Of a stretch of DNA of 44,601 nt, positions 5,691-14,393 are shown piece by piece. The first letter of the stretch is position 1, and each line of letters opens with the position of its first letter. The notes beneath the pieces are model-generated. The model was not told the DNA's origin. It made no database searches and saw only the letters and a list, made by a program, of their open reading frames with translations. The translations under genes were made by a program, and so were the position numbers. Origin of the DNA: an uncultured Collinsella sp. (lineage in GTDB: Bacteria; Actinomycetota; Coriobacteriia; Coriobacteriales; Coriobacteriaceae); the NCBI GenBank assembly GCA_959028445.1, contig CAUFRY010000014.1:1-44601 (forward strand), given 5' to 3'.

Positions 5691-8051
5691 CTACACACGG
5701 CGCTTGAGCTGAGCTCCGCCTTCGCCGGGCATAAGACGGCGAGCGTCGTAGACCGAATCGACGCTGCTGATAGAGGCCAGCAGCGGATCCAGACCACTCG
5801 CGTCCGAGATCTCGACCATAAAGCGCAGGGTTGCAATACCCTCGCGGTTGGTCGACGTGGCGGCAGAAAGGATATTGCCGCCCGCATCGCCAATGGCAAT
5901 AGTGACATCCTTGAGCAGGCCCATGCGGTCCAGGCACTCGACCACGATCTCGACCTGGAAGAGGGTGTCGGCAGCGCCGTCCCACTCCACTTCGATCATG
6001 CGCTCGGGATGCTCCATAAGACCCTTGACGTTGGGGCAGTTGGCGCGATGCACCGAAACGCCACGACCGCGCGTGATGAAGCCGACGATATCGTCGCCAG
6101 TCACCGGATTGCAGCAATGTGCCAGACGGACCAGCAGGCCGCTGTTGCTCTCGCCCTTGACGATAATGCCGTTGCTGGCGCTCTTGCCGCGCTTTTGCGG
6201 CTTTCGGTTGGAGCCTCGGGCCGGCTGTTTCACGACCTCGGCGATAGCCTCGGCCTTGGTGAGCTGTTCCTCGGGCTTGGGGTCCAAGATTTGCTCGACC
6301 TTGTTACCCACAGCGCGCGGGGCAACCTTGCCGGCGCCCACGGCGGCAAACAGGTCCTCGAGCTGCTTGAAGTTCAGCTGCTCCGCCACGGCGTTGAGCG
6401 CACGCGTGGATCGCGGCGTAGAGATGCCATACCCGCGCTTGCGCAAGTCCTTGGCCAGTATATCGCGGCCGGCGGCAGCGTCGTCGTCCTTGGTCGCGGC
6501 GGCAAAATAGCGGCGGATCTTTGACTTGGCGGAAGGTGTCTTAACGATCTTGAGCCAATCACGAGACGGCTTGGAACTCTTGTTGGTCAGGATTTCAACG
6601 CGGTCGCCCGTCTTGATCTCGTGCGTGAGTGGGGCCACCGCGCCGTTGATCTTAGCGCCGACGCAGTGATTGCCCACCTCGGTGTGAACGGCGTAGGCAA
6701 AGTCGAGCGGCGTGGAGCCGGCACGAAGCGCCATGACCTCGCCCTTGGGCGTAAAGACAAAAATCTCCTGGTCAAACAAGTCGACCTTCAGCGAGTGCAG
6801 GTATTCCTTGGCGTCGGTGATCTCATCAGACGCAGCCCAATCGAGCGAATGTTTGAGCCAGTTAATCTGGTCGTCCAGACGCTGCGCATCGTTGGTCTTG
6901 GAGGCAGACGATCCGCCCGACTTCTTATAGAGCCAGTGGGCGGCAATGCCGTACTCGGCCTGCTCATGCATCTCATAGGTTCGAATCTGAATCTCGAGCG
7001 GACGAGCCGTGGGACCGATAACCGTCGTGTGGAGCGACTGGTAGTTATTGACCTTGGGCATGGCGATATAGTCTTTAAAGCGACCGGGCATGGGGTGCCA
7101 CAGCGTATGCACTGCACCGAGCGTGGAGTAGCAATCGCGCACCGAATGCGTGATGACGCGCAGCGCCACCAGGTCGTAGATCTCGGAGAACTCCTTGCCC
7201 TTACGCTTCATCTTTTGGTAAATGGACCAATAGTGCTTGGAGCGGCCATTAATCTGGAAGCCCTCCAGGCCAATGCGGTTGAGCTCGTCGGTGAGCGTCT
7301 TGATGGTCTCGGCCAGATAGCGCTCGCGAACCTCGCGCGACTCCGCCACCATGCGCGCGATGCGCTGGTAGGCGTCGGGCTCCAGGTAGAAGAAGGACAG
7401 GTCCTCGAGCTCCCACTTAATAGAGCTCATGCCCAGACGGTCGGCCAGGGGCGCATACACGTCCATGGTCTCGCGGGCCTTAAACAAGCGACGGTCCTCG
7501 CGAAGGGCCGCCAGCGTACGCATGTTATGCAGGCGGTCGGCAAGCTTAACGATAATGACGCGGATGTCCTTGGACATGGCGAGGAACATCTTGCGCAGCG
7601 TAAGCGCCTGTTTCTCGTCCATGCTATCGACTTCGATGTTGGTGAGCTTGGTCACGCCATCGACGAGCTCGGCCACCGTATCGCCAAACAGACCGGAAAC
7701 ATCGGCGAGCGAGGTCTCGGTATCCTCGACGGTATCGTGCAGCAGCGCGGCGCACACCACATCGCAGTCCATCTTGAGGTCGGCCAGAATGATAGCCACC
7801 TCGACGGGATGGTTGATGTACATCTCACCCGAGCGCCGCTTTTGGTTGCAGTGCTTCTCGGCAGCAAAGCAATAGGCCTGCTCCACCTTGGAGAAGTCGT
7901 CCTCATTCATATATTTGAGGCACAGGCGCTCCAGCTTGTCGTAGCTGTCCGCCATAATCTCGGGCGGCAGCTCATCGGCATGCTTATAGTGCTCCATCTC
8001 CGAGAACGGTTGGAGGGTGGAATCATGGGCGGTACGGGCTGCGGCATCCAT
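5691..8051 (-). CDS. rel: Bifunctional (p)ppGpp synthetase/hydrolase
   Basis: Rel/SpoT-family stringent response enzyme, 786 residues, that makes and degrades (p)ppGpp. In order: HD hydrolase domain with NHP (His81), His105-Asp106 in LLHDTVEDTE and ADRLHNMRT (171-179), all intact, so hydrolase activity is expected; synthetase domain about 255-370 with GRFKDYIAMPK and YQSLHTTV; TGS about 433-495; a Cys-containing conserved region (AHCCNPVTGDDI); and a C-terminal ACT domain about 705-785. The RFKD (RxKD-type) motif, rather than the ExDD type of monofunctional RelA, fits a bifunctional Rel. It starts 15 bases after the RecJ-helicase stop, so the two are probably cotranscribed. Confidence 0.96.
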   Translation of the reverse strand: MDAAARTAHDSTLQPFSEMEHYKHADELPPEIMADSYDKLERLCLKYMNEDDFSKVEQAYCFAAEKHCNQKRRSGEMYINHPVEVAIILADLKMDCDVVCAALLHDTVEDTETSLADVSGLFGDTVAELVDGVTKLTNIEVDSMDEKQALTLRKMFLAMSKDIRVIIVKLADRLHNMRTLAALREDRRLFKARETMDVYAPLADRLGMSSIKWELEDLSFFYLEPDAYQRIARMVAESREVRERYLAETIKTLTDELNRIGLEGFQINGRSKHYWSIYQKMKRKGKEFSEIYDLVALRVITHSVRDCYSTLGAVHTLWHPMPGRFKDYIAMPKVNNYQSLHTTVIGPTARPLEIQIRTYEMHEQAEYGIAAHWLYKKSGGSSASKTNDAQRLDDQINWLKHSLDWAASDEITDAKEYLHSLKVDLFDQEIFVFTPKGEVMALRAGSTPLDFAYAVHTEVGNHCVGAKINGAVAPLTHEIKTGDRVEILTNKSSKPSRDWLKIVKTPSAKSKIRRYFAAATKDDDAAAGRDILAKDLRKRGYGISTPRSTRALNAVAEQLNFKQLEDLFAAVGAGKVAPRAVGNKVEQILDPKPEEQLTKAEAIAEVVKQPARGSNRKPQKRGKSASNGIIVKGESNSGLLVRLAHCCNPVTGDDIVGFITRGRGVSVHRANCPNVKGLMEHPERMIEVEWDGAADTLFQVEIVVECLDRMGLLKDVTIAIGDAGGNILSAATSTNREGIATLRFMVEISDASGLDPLLASISSVDSVYDARRLMPGEGGAQLKRRV

Positions 8052-8066
8052 CGAGGTCCCCTTCCC

Positions 8067-11000
8067 CTAGGCCCGCGGTACGATCGGGCGGTTAACTTTG
8101 GCTAGCATATCAGAAGCGCACGAATCAAGCGCCCAACTCCGGAAAGCCGAGAACTCCATGCGCGAGCGCAAGCCCTCCAAATAGCGGATTGACCTGCTCA
8201 ATTGCACACGGCCGGGGTTTTCGGCCATCGCAATGCGACGGGTGTCATCAAACCCCGAAACGCGACAGAAGCCAAGCTCTTCGAAGATTCCCAGACCGCT
8301 TGCCACCGAGCGCTCGTCAACCGGCGTGCGGGCATCGATGGCAAGGCACATCTGCGCGATGTCGATATCGCTCGCGCTAAACGAGTCGGCTCCGGTCTTG
8401 CCGCGGTTGGAGCGCCACATAGTCTGCAGCGCGCGATAGAGCGTGACGAGCTCGTCGCGCTCGGGCGCGTAGCAGTCGAGCAGGCGCTCGTTAATGCGAG
8501 CGTCACGCGACGAATAGAGCAGGTGAATCACGGCAGGTTGCCCGTCGCGACCGGCGCGTCCGCTCATCTGGTTGAACTCGATGGCGCCAAACGGCATGTG
8601 GTAGAGCACGACATGGCGGATATCGGGCAGGTTCACGCCCTCACCGAAGGCCGAAGTCGAAACGATGCAACTGAGGCTTCCGTCACGAAACGCTTCCTCG
8701 ACACGGCGACGATCGGAGCGCGCAAGCCCCGCGTTATAGAACGCGATGCGGGTCGCACAATCGGGCACCCGCTTGCGCAGCGTCTTAGCAAGCGCCACGG
8801 ACTGGTCGCGCGAGTTGACGTAGATGACAGTCTTCTCCCCCGTCGCCACGATTGACACCAGGCGGTTCTCGCGGCTCGCAAGATCTCGGTCATCCTCGAG
8901 CTGCAAGTTCTCGCGCACCGTCTCGTCGACCACCGTGCGGGTAATCGGTAGCACGCCGGCGAGCTCGGCCACAACCGGAGCCGTTGCGGTGGCAGTCGTG
9001 GCCAGAACGACCGGGTCGCCCAGGGCCTTGAGGATATCGGGCATGTCGAGATAGGCGCTGCGGTCGCCGCCCTTGGCAAGACCGGCATGATGCGCCTCAT
9101 CGATAACGACAAAACCGATGCGCCCCGAACGCGCAAAGCGGTCGCGGTGAATGGACAGGAACTCGGGCGTCGTGAGCACGATGCCGGTGCGGCCCGAAGC
9201 CAGGCCGGCAAACACGTCATCGCGCGCCGCCTCCACGGTCTCGCCGGTCAGCACGCCTACGCCAATGCCGAGCGCGGCCATCGTCGACGAGAGGTGATAG
9301 GCCTGGTCGGCAACGAGCGCGCGCAGCGGATAGACAAAGATGCTCGCACGCCCGCGAAGGACCGCCTCGCGCGCGGCATGCACATGGAAGATAAGAGACT
9401 TGCCGCGCCCCGTTCCCATAACGGCCAAGACACTCTGGTGATCGGCCAGGGCATCGAGCGCCTCGACCTGCGCGCGGTGCGGCTGGTTCGAGCCGATAAA
9501 GCTATGAATAAGCGAGCGCGTCAGCTCGGTATAGGAAAGCTGGGCGAGCGTTTGGCGCTTGCGGGACTCCAGACGAAGACCGGCGTCCGCAGGCTCCACG
9601 CCGCGGCGAAGCTCACATGCCGGGTCGTCAACGCTGGGCGCCGTGGTATCGCGGACCAAGACATCCTTAATCATGAGCTTGGGCTTTACGCGACCTTGCC
9701 AATGCTCGGCCACGGCCTCGAACACCAAATCGACGGCGCTATCGCAATTGATAAGCTTATCGATTTGCGGCACGCGGAACATAATGGCCGGCACACTCGC
9801 GGCGCCATCGGTCGCCACGAAGCGCATGTGCTCACCGGTTTTGCCCACCACGGCGCGATCGCACATTGTCACACCCTCGGCAGCCAGAAGCGGCACCTTG
9901 TTGCCCTGGCCAAACGGCTCAAGACGGGAGATCTGCTCGATGGTCTCGATATTTAGCTCGGAGAGGTCAACGGTGGCGGCAACCTCGTCGGTGTCCTCAA
10001 AGTCCTCGGCGGGAAGCTCGGACAGCACGGCGGAAAGGCGACGACGGAACTCGTCGAGCTTGGACGCCTCGATGGTCACGCCCACCGCACCCGCATGCCC
10101 GCCGCGACGAATCAGCAGATCGGAGCAGCGCTCTACGGCGTCGAACAGGTTGACCTTGCCCACCGAGCGACCCGAACCGCGCGCGATACCGTCTTCGATC
10201 GAGAACAGCAGCGCCGGCACGTGATAACGGTTGGTCAGGCGGCTCGCTACGATACCCTTGACGCCCTCGTGCCAGCCCTCGCCACCCACGACGATTGCGC
10301 GACCGCCATCATAGGTCTCCTCGACCTTTGCCATGGCATCGCGTGTGAGCTCCGCCTCGATCTCGCGGCGCTGGCGATTGATTTCCTCGAGCTCGGCGGC
10401 AAGCGCGCTTGCCTCGATAGGATCGTGGGCAAGCAGCAGGTCGAGTGCCAGCTTGGGATCGGCCATGCGGCCGGCGGCATTCAAACGAGGAATGAGCGAA
10501 AATGACAGACCATCGGCCGTAATGGTAGAAAGGTCGGCCTTGGCGAGCGCGGCCAGCGCGATATAGCCGGGGCGGGCGGTCACGCGCATCTGCTGGATGC
10601 CCTCGGCGACTAGCGCGCGGTTCTCGGGCGTCAGCGGCATCATGTCGGACACGGTACCCAGCGCCGCGACCTCGATCAGCGAGCGCCAATACGACGGCTT
10701 GCCCAGGCGCTCGCCCAAGACCTGTACCAGCTTGAGCGCCACGCCGGCACCGGCAAGCTCACGCGAAGGACCCTCGTCCTCGAGCTTAGGGTCGGTCAGG
10801 GGCACGCCCTGCGGCACCTGATCGGAGGGCTCGTGATGGTCCGTGACCACCAAATCGATCCCCAGGCTCTCCAGATAGGAGACCTCTTCCTTGGCGGCAA
10901 TGCCGTTATCGACGGTCACGATCAGCTGGGGGCGAGCGAGCTCGTTAACGCGGTCGAGCGCCGCTCGCGAAAGACCGTAGCCCTCGTCAAAGCGATGCGG

Positions 11001-11354
11001 AATAAACGGCGTGACACCGGCGCCAAACGTGCGCAGCGCCTCGGTCAACAGGCAGGTCGACGTAATACCGTCAACGTCAAAATCGCCAAAGACTGCAATG
11101 TGCTCGTGGTTGCGAATAGCACGCTCGACGCGGTCGGCAACGACCGACATGCCCGGGATAATGAGTGGGTCGGCCCAGTCGCGATCGAGCGAAGGCGTCA
11201 AAAACAATTGGCCCTCTTTGATGGAGCCAATGCCGTGCGCGACCATAATGCGCGCCACCAGCCCGGGAATGCCCAGACCAGCCGAAAGCTCCTTTTCGAG
11301 CTCGGGGTTTTGCTGAGCGACCGCCCAGCGATGCGTCGTCTTAAGCGATGACAT
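8067..11354 (-). CDS. recJ: RecJ exonuclease fused to RecQ-like helicase
   Basis: An unusual 1,095-residue fusion. Residues 1-570 are a full-length RecJ 5'-3' single-strand exonuclease: VFGDFDVDG (88-96), VTVDNG (146-151), VTDHHEP (170-176), RLNAAGRM (290-297), the DHHA1 motif RGGHAGAVG (417-425) and an OB-like region to about 570. Residues 600-1095 are a superfamily 2 helicase related to RecQ: Walker A MGTGRGKS (646-653), DEAH in VVIDEAHH (749-756), TTATAT, YNAGL and QMSGRAGRDG. RecJ and RecQ act together on gapped or broken DNA in the RecFOR pathway, so the fusion joins unwinding to digestion. The C-terminus has no recognisable HRDC. I chose ATG 11354 (GGGGGTG upstream); a GTG at 11399 would add 15 residues. 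Confidence 0.93.
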   Translation of the reverse strand: MSSLKTTHRWAVAQQNPELEKELSAGLGIPGLVARIMVAHGIGSIKEGQLFLTPSLDRDWADPLIIPGMSVVADRVERAIRNHEHIAVFGDFDVDGITSTCLLTEALRTFGAGVTPFIPHRFDEGYGLSRAALDRVNELARPQLIVTVDNGIAAKEEVSYLESLGIDLVVTDHHEPSDQVPQGVPLTDPKLEDEGPSRELAGAGVALKLVQVLGERLGKPSYWRSLIEVAALGTVSDMMPLTPENRALVAEGIQQMRVTARPGYIALAALAKADLSTITADGLSFSLIPRLNAAGRMADPKLALDLLLAHDPIEASALAAELEEINRQRREIEAELTRDAMAKVEETYDGGRAIVVGGEGWHEGVKGIVASRLTNRYHVPALLFSIEDGIARGSGRSVGKVNLFDAVERCSDLLIRRGGHAGAVGVTIEASKLDEFRRRLSAVLSELPAEDFEDTDEVAATVDLSELNIETIEQISRLEPFGQGNKVPLLAAEGVTMCDRAVVGKTGEHMRFVATDGAASVPAIMFRVPQIDKLINCDSAVDLVFEAVAEHWQGRVKPKLMIKDVLVRDTTAPSVDDPACELRRGVEPADAGLRLESRKRQTLAQLSYTELTRSLIHSFIGSNQPHRAQVEALDALADHQSVLAVMGTGRGKSLIFHVHAAREAVLRGRASIFVYPLRALVADQAYHLSSTMAALGIGVGVLTGETVEAARDDVFAGLASGRTGIVLTTPEFLSIHRDRFARSGRIGFVVIDEAHHAGLAKGGDRSAYLDMPDILKALGDPVVLATTATATAPVVAELAGVLPITRTVVDETVRENLQLEDDRDLASRENRLVSIVATGEKTVIYVNSRDQSVALAKTLRKRVPDCATRIAFYNAGLARSDRRRVEEAFRDGSLSCIVSTSAFGEGVNLPDIRHVVLYHMPFGAIEFNQMSGRAGRDGQPAVIHLLYSSRDARINERLLDCYAPERDELVTLYRALQTMWRSNRGKTGADSFSASDIDIAQMCLAIDARTPVDERSVASGLGIFEELGFCRVSGFDDTRRIAMAENPGRVQLSRSIRYLEGLRSRMEFSAFRSWALDSCASDMLAKVNRPIVPRA

Positions 11355-11406
11355 AGGCACCCACCCCCGATAGGGGCAGGTCGCCGCGATACCTCTCACG
11401 GTTCAT
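11341..11406 (-). CDS. Possible 21-codon leader ORF overlapping recJ
   Basis: An ATG at 11406, with AGAGGA about nine bases upstream, opens a 21-codon frame (MNRERYRGDLPLSGVGAYVI...) whose TAA lies 11 bases inside the recJ fusion gene, in another frame. Its start has a better ribosome binding site than recJ has, so it could be translated and couple to recJ by re-initiation. It may also be chance. Confidence 0.25.
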   Translation of the reverse strand: MNRERYRGDLPLSGVGAYVIA

Positions 11407-11462
11407 AGCGATGAGTCCTCTGTGTATGCCCGCTTCGGCAGGCAGATCTGTTGAACGGTTTT

Positions 11463-11468
11463 ATTATA
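11463..11468 (-). promoter_or_regulatory. -10 box of the recJ-rel transcript
   Basis: A perfect TATAAT on the minus strand, about 57 bases before the short leader ORF and 108 before recJ. No convincing -35; TTTTGC lies 15 bases upstream. The recJ and symporter genes diverge from this ~220-base gap. Confidence 0.45.
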
Positions 11469-11628
11469 CCGTGCGGCGCGGACGCAAAACGCCGCAGCAC
11501 GCCGCGGTTTCGGTAAACGATGCCGGTAATAGCCTCGAAATAATCGAGCGTTTCTGACGCACGGACACATGTGAGCGTCTAGCATATCCATACAAACGAG
11601 TTCGCGGATAAAGGGAGTCACGGGACAT

Positions 11629-12627
11629 ATGAAGCAATGGACTGGACTGGGAAAGTTCCTCGCGGGGCATATGCAGGTCATCGTTCCGATTTGCGTGGCG
11701 CTCGGCGTGCTCTTTCCCCAGCAGATCGGCGTGCTCAAGCCCATTGTTCCCGCCCTCTTCGCCTTTATGACGTTTCAGGGTGCGCTCAGCAACACCTTCC
11801 ACCAGGTAGCCGAGGTGTTCCGCCGTCCCCTGCACCTGATTTTGGCACTGCTCGTCTCGGCGGCGCTTATTCCCATCGTGGCCTATGCCATGGGATCGTT
11901 ATTCTTTGGCTCCAATCCCAACCTTGTCTGCGGCATCGTGCTCGAGTACAGCGTACCCGTGGCGGTCACTGCCTTTATGTGGATTAGCATGTTCGGCGGC
12001 AACGGCCCGCTCGCGCTCACCATCATCCTGACGTCCTCGGTTATCTCCCCTGTGACGATTCCGCTCACGCTCAAGCTCCTGCTGGGCGCCACCGTCTCGA
12101 TCGATGTGCCGAGCATGATGCAAGACATGGCCTTTATGATCGCCATCCCCGCCGTGCTCGGCATCGTGATCAACGAGCTCACGCGCGGATGGGGGCACGA
12201 AAAACTCTCCCCCGTGCTCTCGCCCGCCTGCAAATTCATGATGATGGGCGTTATCGCCTCCAACTCCACCGCCATGAGCGAGTACGTGCTGCACATGAAC
12301 GCGGTGCGCTTGGAAGTCGCCCTCTTTATTTTGGTCTTCGCCATCAGTGGCTTTGTCGTCGGTTTTCTGGTCGCCCATACGCTGCATCTGCCATATAGCG
12401 AGACGACCACCATGTGCTTTACCTGCGGCATGCGTAACATCTCTTCGGGCGCCGTCATCGCCACGCAGTACTTTCCGGGCGAAGTCGTGTTTCCCGTCAT
12501 GTGCGGAACGCTGTTTCAGCAGGTACTCGCCTCGCTTATCGGGCATCTCTTTGAGCGTCTGACCGGCGAGGAGCGCGCCGCCCAGCGCAAGCGCGTCGAA
12601 GCCGGCCGCGACGCCATGGCACGCTAG
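11629..12627 (+). CDS. Bile acid:sodium symporter family transporter
   Basis: A 332-residue integral membrane protein of the BASS/SBF family (bile acid:sodium symporter fold), with about nine or ten hydrophobic segments across residues 10-310. Family-type features are VPALFAFMTFQGAL, GIVLEYSVPVAVTAFMWISMFGGN and the late FTCGMRNISSGAVIATQYF segment. Bacterial members carry bile acids, pantoate, keto acids or other organic anions with sodium, and substrate cannot be read from sequence. It stands alone on the plus strand, diverging from recJ and converging on the DUF4931 gene. GGGAG lies 11 bases upstream of ATG, a rather long spacing. Confidence 0.85.
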   Translation: MKQWTGLGKFLAGHMQVIVPICVALGVLFPQQIGVLKPIVPALFAFMTFQGALSNTFHQVAEVFRRPLHLILALLVSAALIPIVAYAMGSLFFGSNPNLVCGIVLEYSVPVAVTAFMWISMFGGNGPLALTIILTSSVISPVTIPLTLKLLLGATVSIDVPSMMQDMAFMIAIPAVLGIVINELTRGWGHEKLSPVLSPACKFMMMGVIASNSTAMSEYVLHMNAVRLEVALFILVFAISGFVVGFLVAHTLHLPYSETTTMCFTCGMRNISSGAVIATQYFPGEVVFPVMCGTLFQQVLASLIGHLFERLTGEERAAQRKRVEAGRDAMAR

Positions 12628-12657
12628 ACTGTCCGCATTACGCGGGTGTTAGTCTTG

Positions 12658-13455
12658 CTATACGAGCGTTTCCAGATGCGCGCGTAGGCGCTCAGCATCG
12701 GTATCGAGCGTGGTCTCGGCATTGACCTGGGCCAAACGATAGCCCACAAAGTAGGGCGATACCACCCAACGTGGCAGCGCCTTGGCAATGGTCCGGCCGT
12801 CCATGTGGTAGAAGAACAAGTTGTACGACTCCGCGCGACCGCCGTGGTGTTCGTGCAGGATATAGCGCAGGGCCACCTGAATCGCATCGGCAAACAGGTC
12901 CACCTCGGCTTGGTCGCGGGCGTCGTCGCTGGCGGCGATTCCCTGTGGAGCCGAGACGTTGACCTCAAAGAATCCCATGATCGGCTCGGTTGAGATGTTG
13001 ACCGCGACCCTCCCCCGCCGCCAAACATCGATGCCTTCAAAATTTGCCGAGGTCAGCGCCGCATAGCCGTCCTCCTGTTCCAAGCCCACAATCTGCATGT
13101 GTGGATGGACGAGGCTGCCGCCCGAAAGCGGGCCTTTGTTCTTGTACATGAGCACACTGCGGTACTGTTGGGAATCGATCATCCGCTGCCAACAGCCCAG
13201 GGCAAACCTCATCACATGATGCAGCTCATCCGGTTCATAGGTCACCAGGTCGGCGTCGTGATTGGCCGACTCGATCAATACTGTCTGACGGGTGGCCCGC
13301 AAGGTCTTGAACTTATTCTCGAGCCAGATGCAGTCGCCATCGCGCTGGATGATGTTGGCGAGCCCCTCCGTGTCGCAAAAGGGGCACGCGGTGCCAGGGC
13401 GACGATTATCGTCGGGCTTGCCGCTCGCCCGCTGAACGTCAAATACCAGCGCCAC
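12658..13455 (-). CDS. DUF4931 / GalT-like HIT-superfamily protein
   Basis: A 265-residue protein of the HIT superfamily resembling galactose-1-phosphate uridylyltransferase and annotated in relatives as DUF4931. Visible are CPFC (a zinc-knuckle-like pair near residue 25) and the HIT-type HPHMQ motif (LVHPHMQIVG, near residue 116), the position of the GalT nucleophile His-Pro-His. It is shorter than GalT, so a nucleotidyl transferase or phosphorylase on an unknown substrate is the safest reading. The start is GTG at 13455, with GGGGGT about eight bases upstream. It begins three bases after the cutC stop, so the two form an operon. Confidence 0.8.
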   Translation of the reverse strand: MALVFDVQRASGKPDDNRRPGTACPFCDTEGLANIIQRDGDCIWLENKFKTLRATRQTVLIESANHDADLVTYEPDELHHVMRFALGCWQRMIDSQQYRSVLMYKNKGPLSGGSLVHPHMQIVGLEQEDGYAALTSANFEGIDVWRRGRVAVNISTEPIMGFFEVNVSAPQGIAASDDARDQAEVDLFADAIQVALRYILHEHHGGRAESYNLFFYHMDGRTIAKALPRWVVSPYFVGYRLAQVNAETTLDTDAERLRAHLETLV

Positions 13456-13458
13456 GGG

Positions 13459-14136
13459 TTATACCCCCAGCGGCACGATCTTGGTGCCATGGAGCTCGGA
13501 GACGCCTAGCGCCGCCGCGACCGCATCGCGATTTGCCGTAGTGATGCCGCCGCCGGGAAGGATGGTCAAACGATCGCCCGCATACTCGATTAAACGAGCC
13601 AGGTGATCGAAATTATCCTCGATCGACATACCGGCTGCGCCGCCATGCGTGAGGATGCGCGTAACGCCGCAGTCGGCAAGTGTATCAATCGCATCGAACT
13701 GAGCCTCGGGCGAGAGCTGGTCAAATGCCATGTGGAAGGTGATGTCAAGGGACTCGCGCTTGCACTCCTCGGTCGCGCAGCCCGTAGCCATAACGAGGGC
13801 GCCGAGGGTGAGCTCGTCGAGCGCCCAGCCGCCGGCACAGGGCTTGCAGCAGCCAAAGACCAGGCCATCAACGCCGGCGCTCACAGCAAGGCCCAGGTCC
13901 ATCTCCATCATGCGCAGCTCGTCCTGGTTGTAATGAAAGTCGCCGCCACGCGGACGAATCATGCACATCACCCGCGCGTCATGCTCGTGAGCGTAGTTGA
14001 CTGTAGCGCTAATAACGCCGGCGGAAGGCGTGGTGCCACCGACGGCGAGGTTGTCACACAGCTCAATGCGCCCCGCACCGGCCTCGATGGCCGCCGGCAC
14101 TCGCTCAAAGTTCTCGGCACAAAACTCGTACAGCAT
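13459..14136 (-). CDS. cutC: CutC family protein (copper homeostasis-type TIM barrel)
   Basis: CutC family, 225 residues, TIM-barrel fold. Typical segments are GAGRIELCDNLAVGGTTPSAG, VMCMIRPRGGDFHY and RILTHGGA, with the GGGI phosphate-binding-like loop near the C-terminus. The family was linked to copper tolerance in E. coli, but its biochemical role is unsettled. The ATG at 14136 has GGGGGCC just upstream; a longer frame to 14193 is possible but starts inside the neighbouring repeat-bearing gap. It is cotranscribed with the DUF4931 gene. Confidence 0.9.
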   Translation of the reverse strand: MLYEFCAENFERVPAAIEAGAGRIELCDNLAVGGTTPSAGVISATVNYAHEHDARVMCMIRPRGGDFHYNQDELRMMEMDLGLAVSAGVDGLVFGCCKPCAGGWALDELTLGALVMATGCATEECKRESLDITFHMAFDQLSPEAQFDAIDTLADCGVTRILTHGGAAGMSIEDNFDHLARLIEYAGDRLTILPGGGITTANRDAVAAALGVSELHGTKIVPLGV

Positions 14137-14194
14137 AGATAGGCCCCCAAAGACAGCAGATGTTTTCCGACGGGCATTGTCACACATCCCCATG

Positions 14195-14263
14195 AAGTTG
14201 CGGTGGAATAGGGACTGTTTTGGCCTCTGGAGCCCGTATTCAGTCCCTATTTCACCGCAACTT
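14195..14263. repeat. 69-bp hairpin repeat, copy 1
   Basis: Arms of 23 bases (14195-14217 and 14241-14263) form a near-perfect inverted repeat beginning aagttgcggtgg; the only departure is one G-U pair. The loop is 23 bases. A second copy of exactly the same length lies at 16101-16169, with identical left arm, the same ccatg before it and aaaag after it, but a different loop. Confidence 0.85.
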
Positions 14264-14393
14264 AAAAGAACCCTAGGGAGATCAGTGCGACTGGCCGAAA
14301 AATGTTACCAACGCCGGATGTTGCGCAACATGATTCACGAATCTTAGGCAACCATGGCAGTATCGACATTCGTATCCAGAGGAAAGGATTGCC

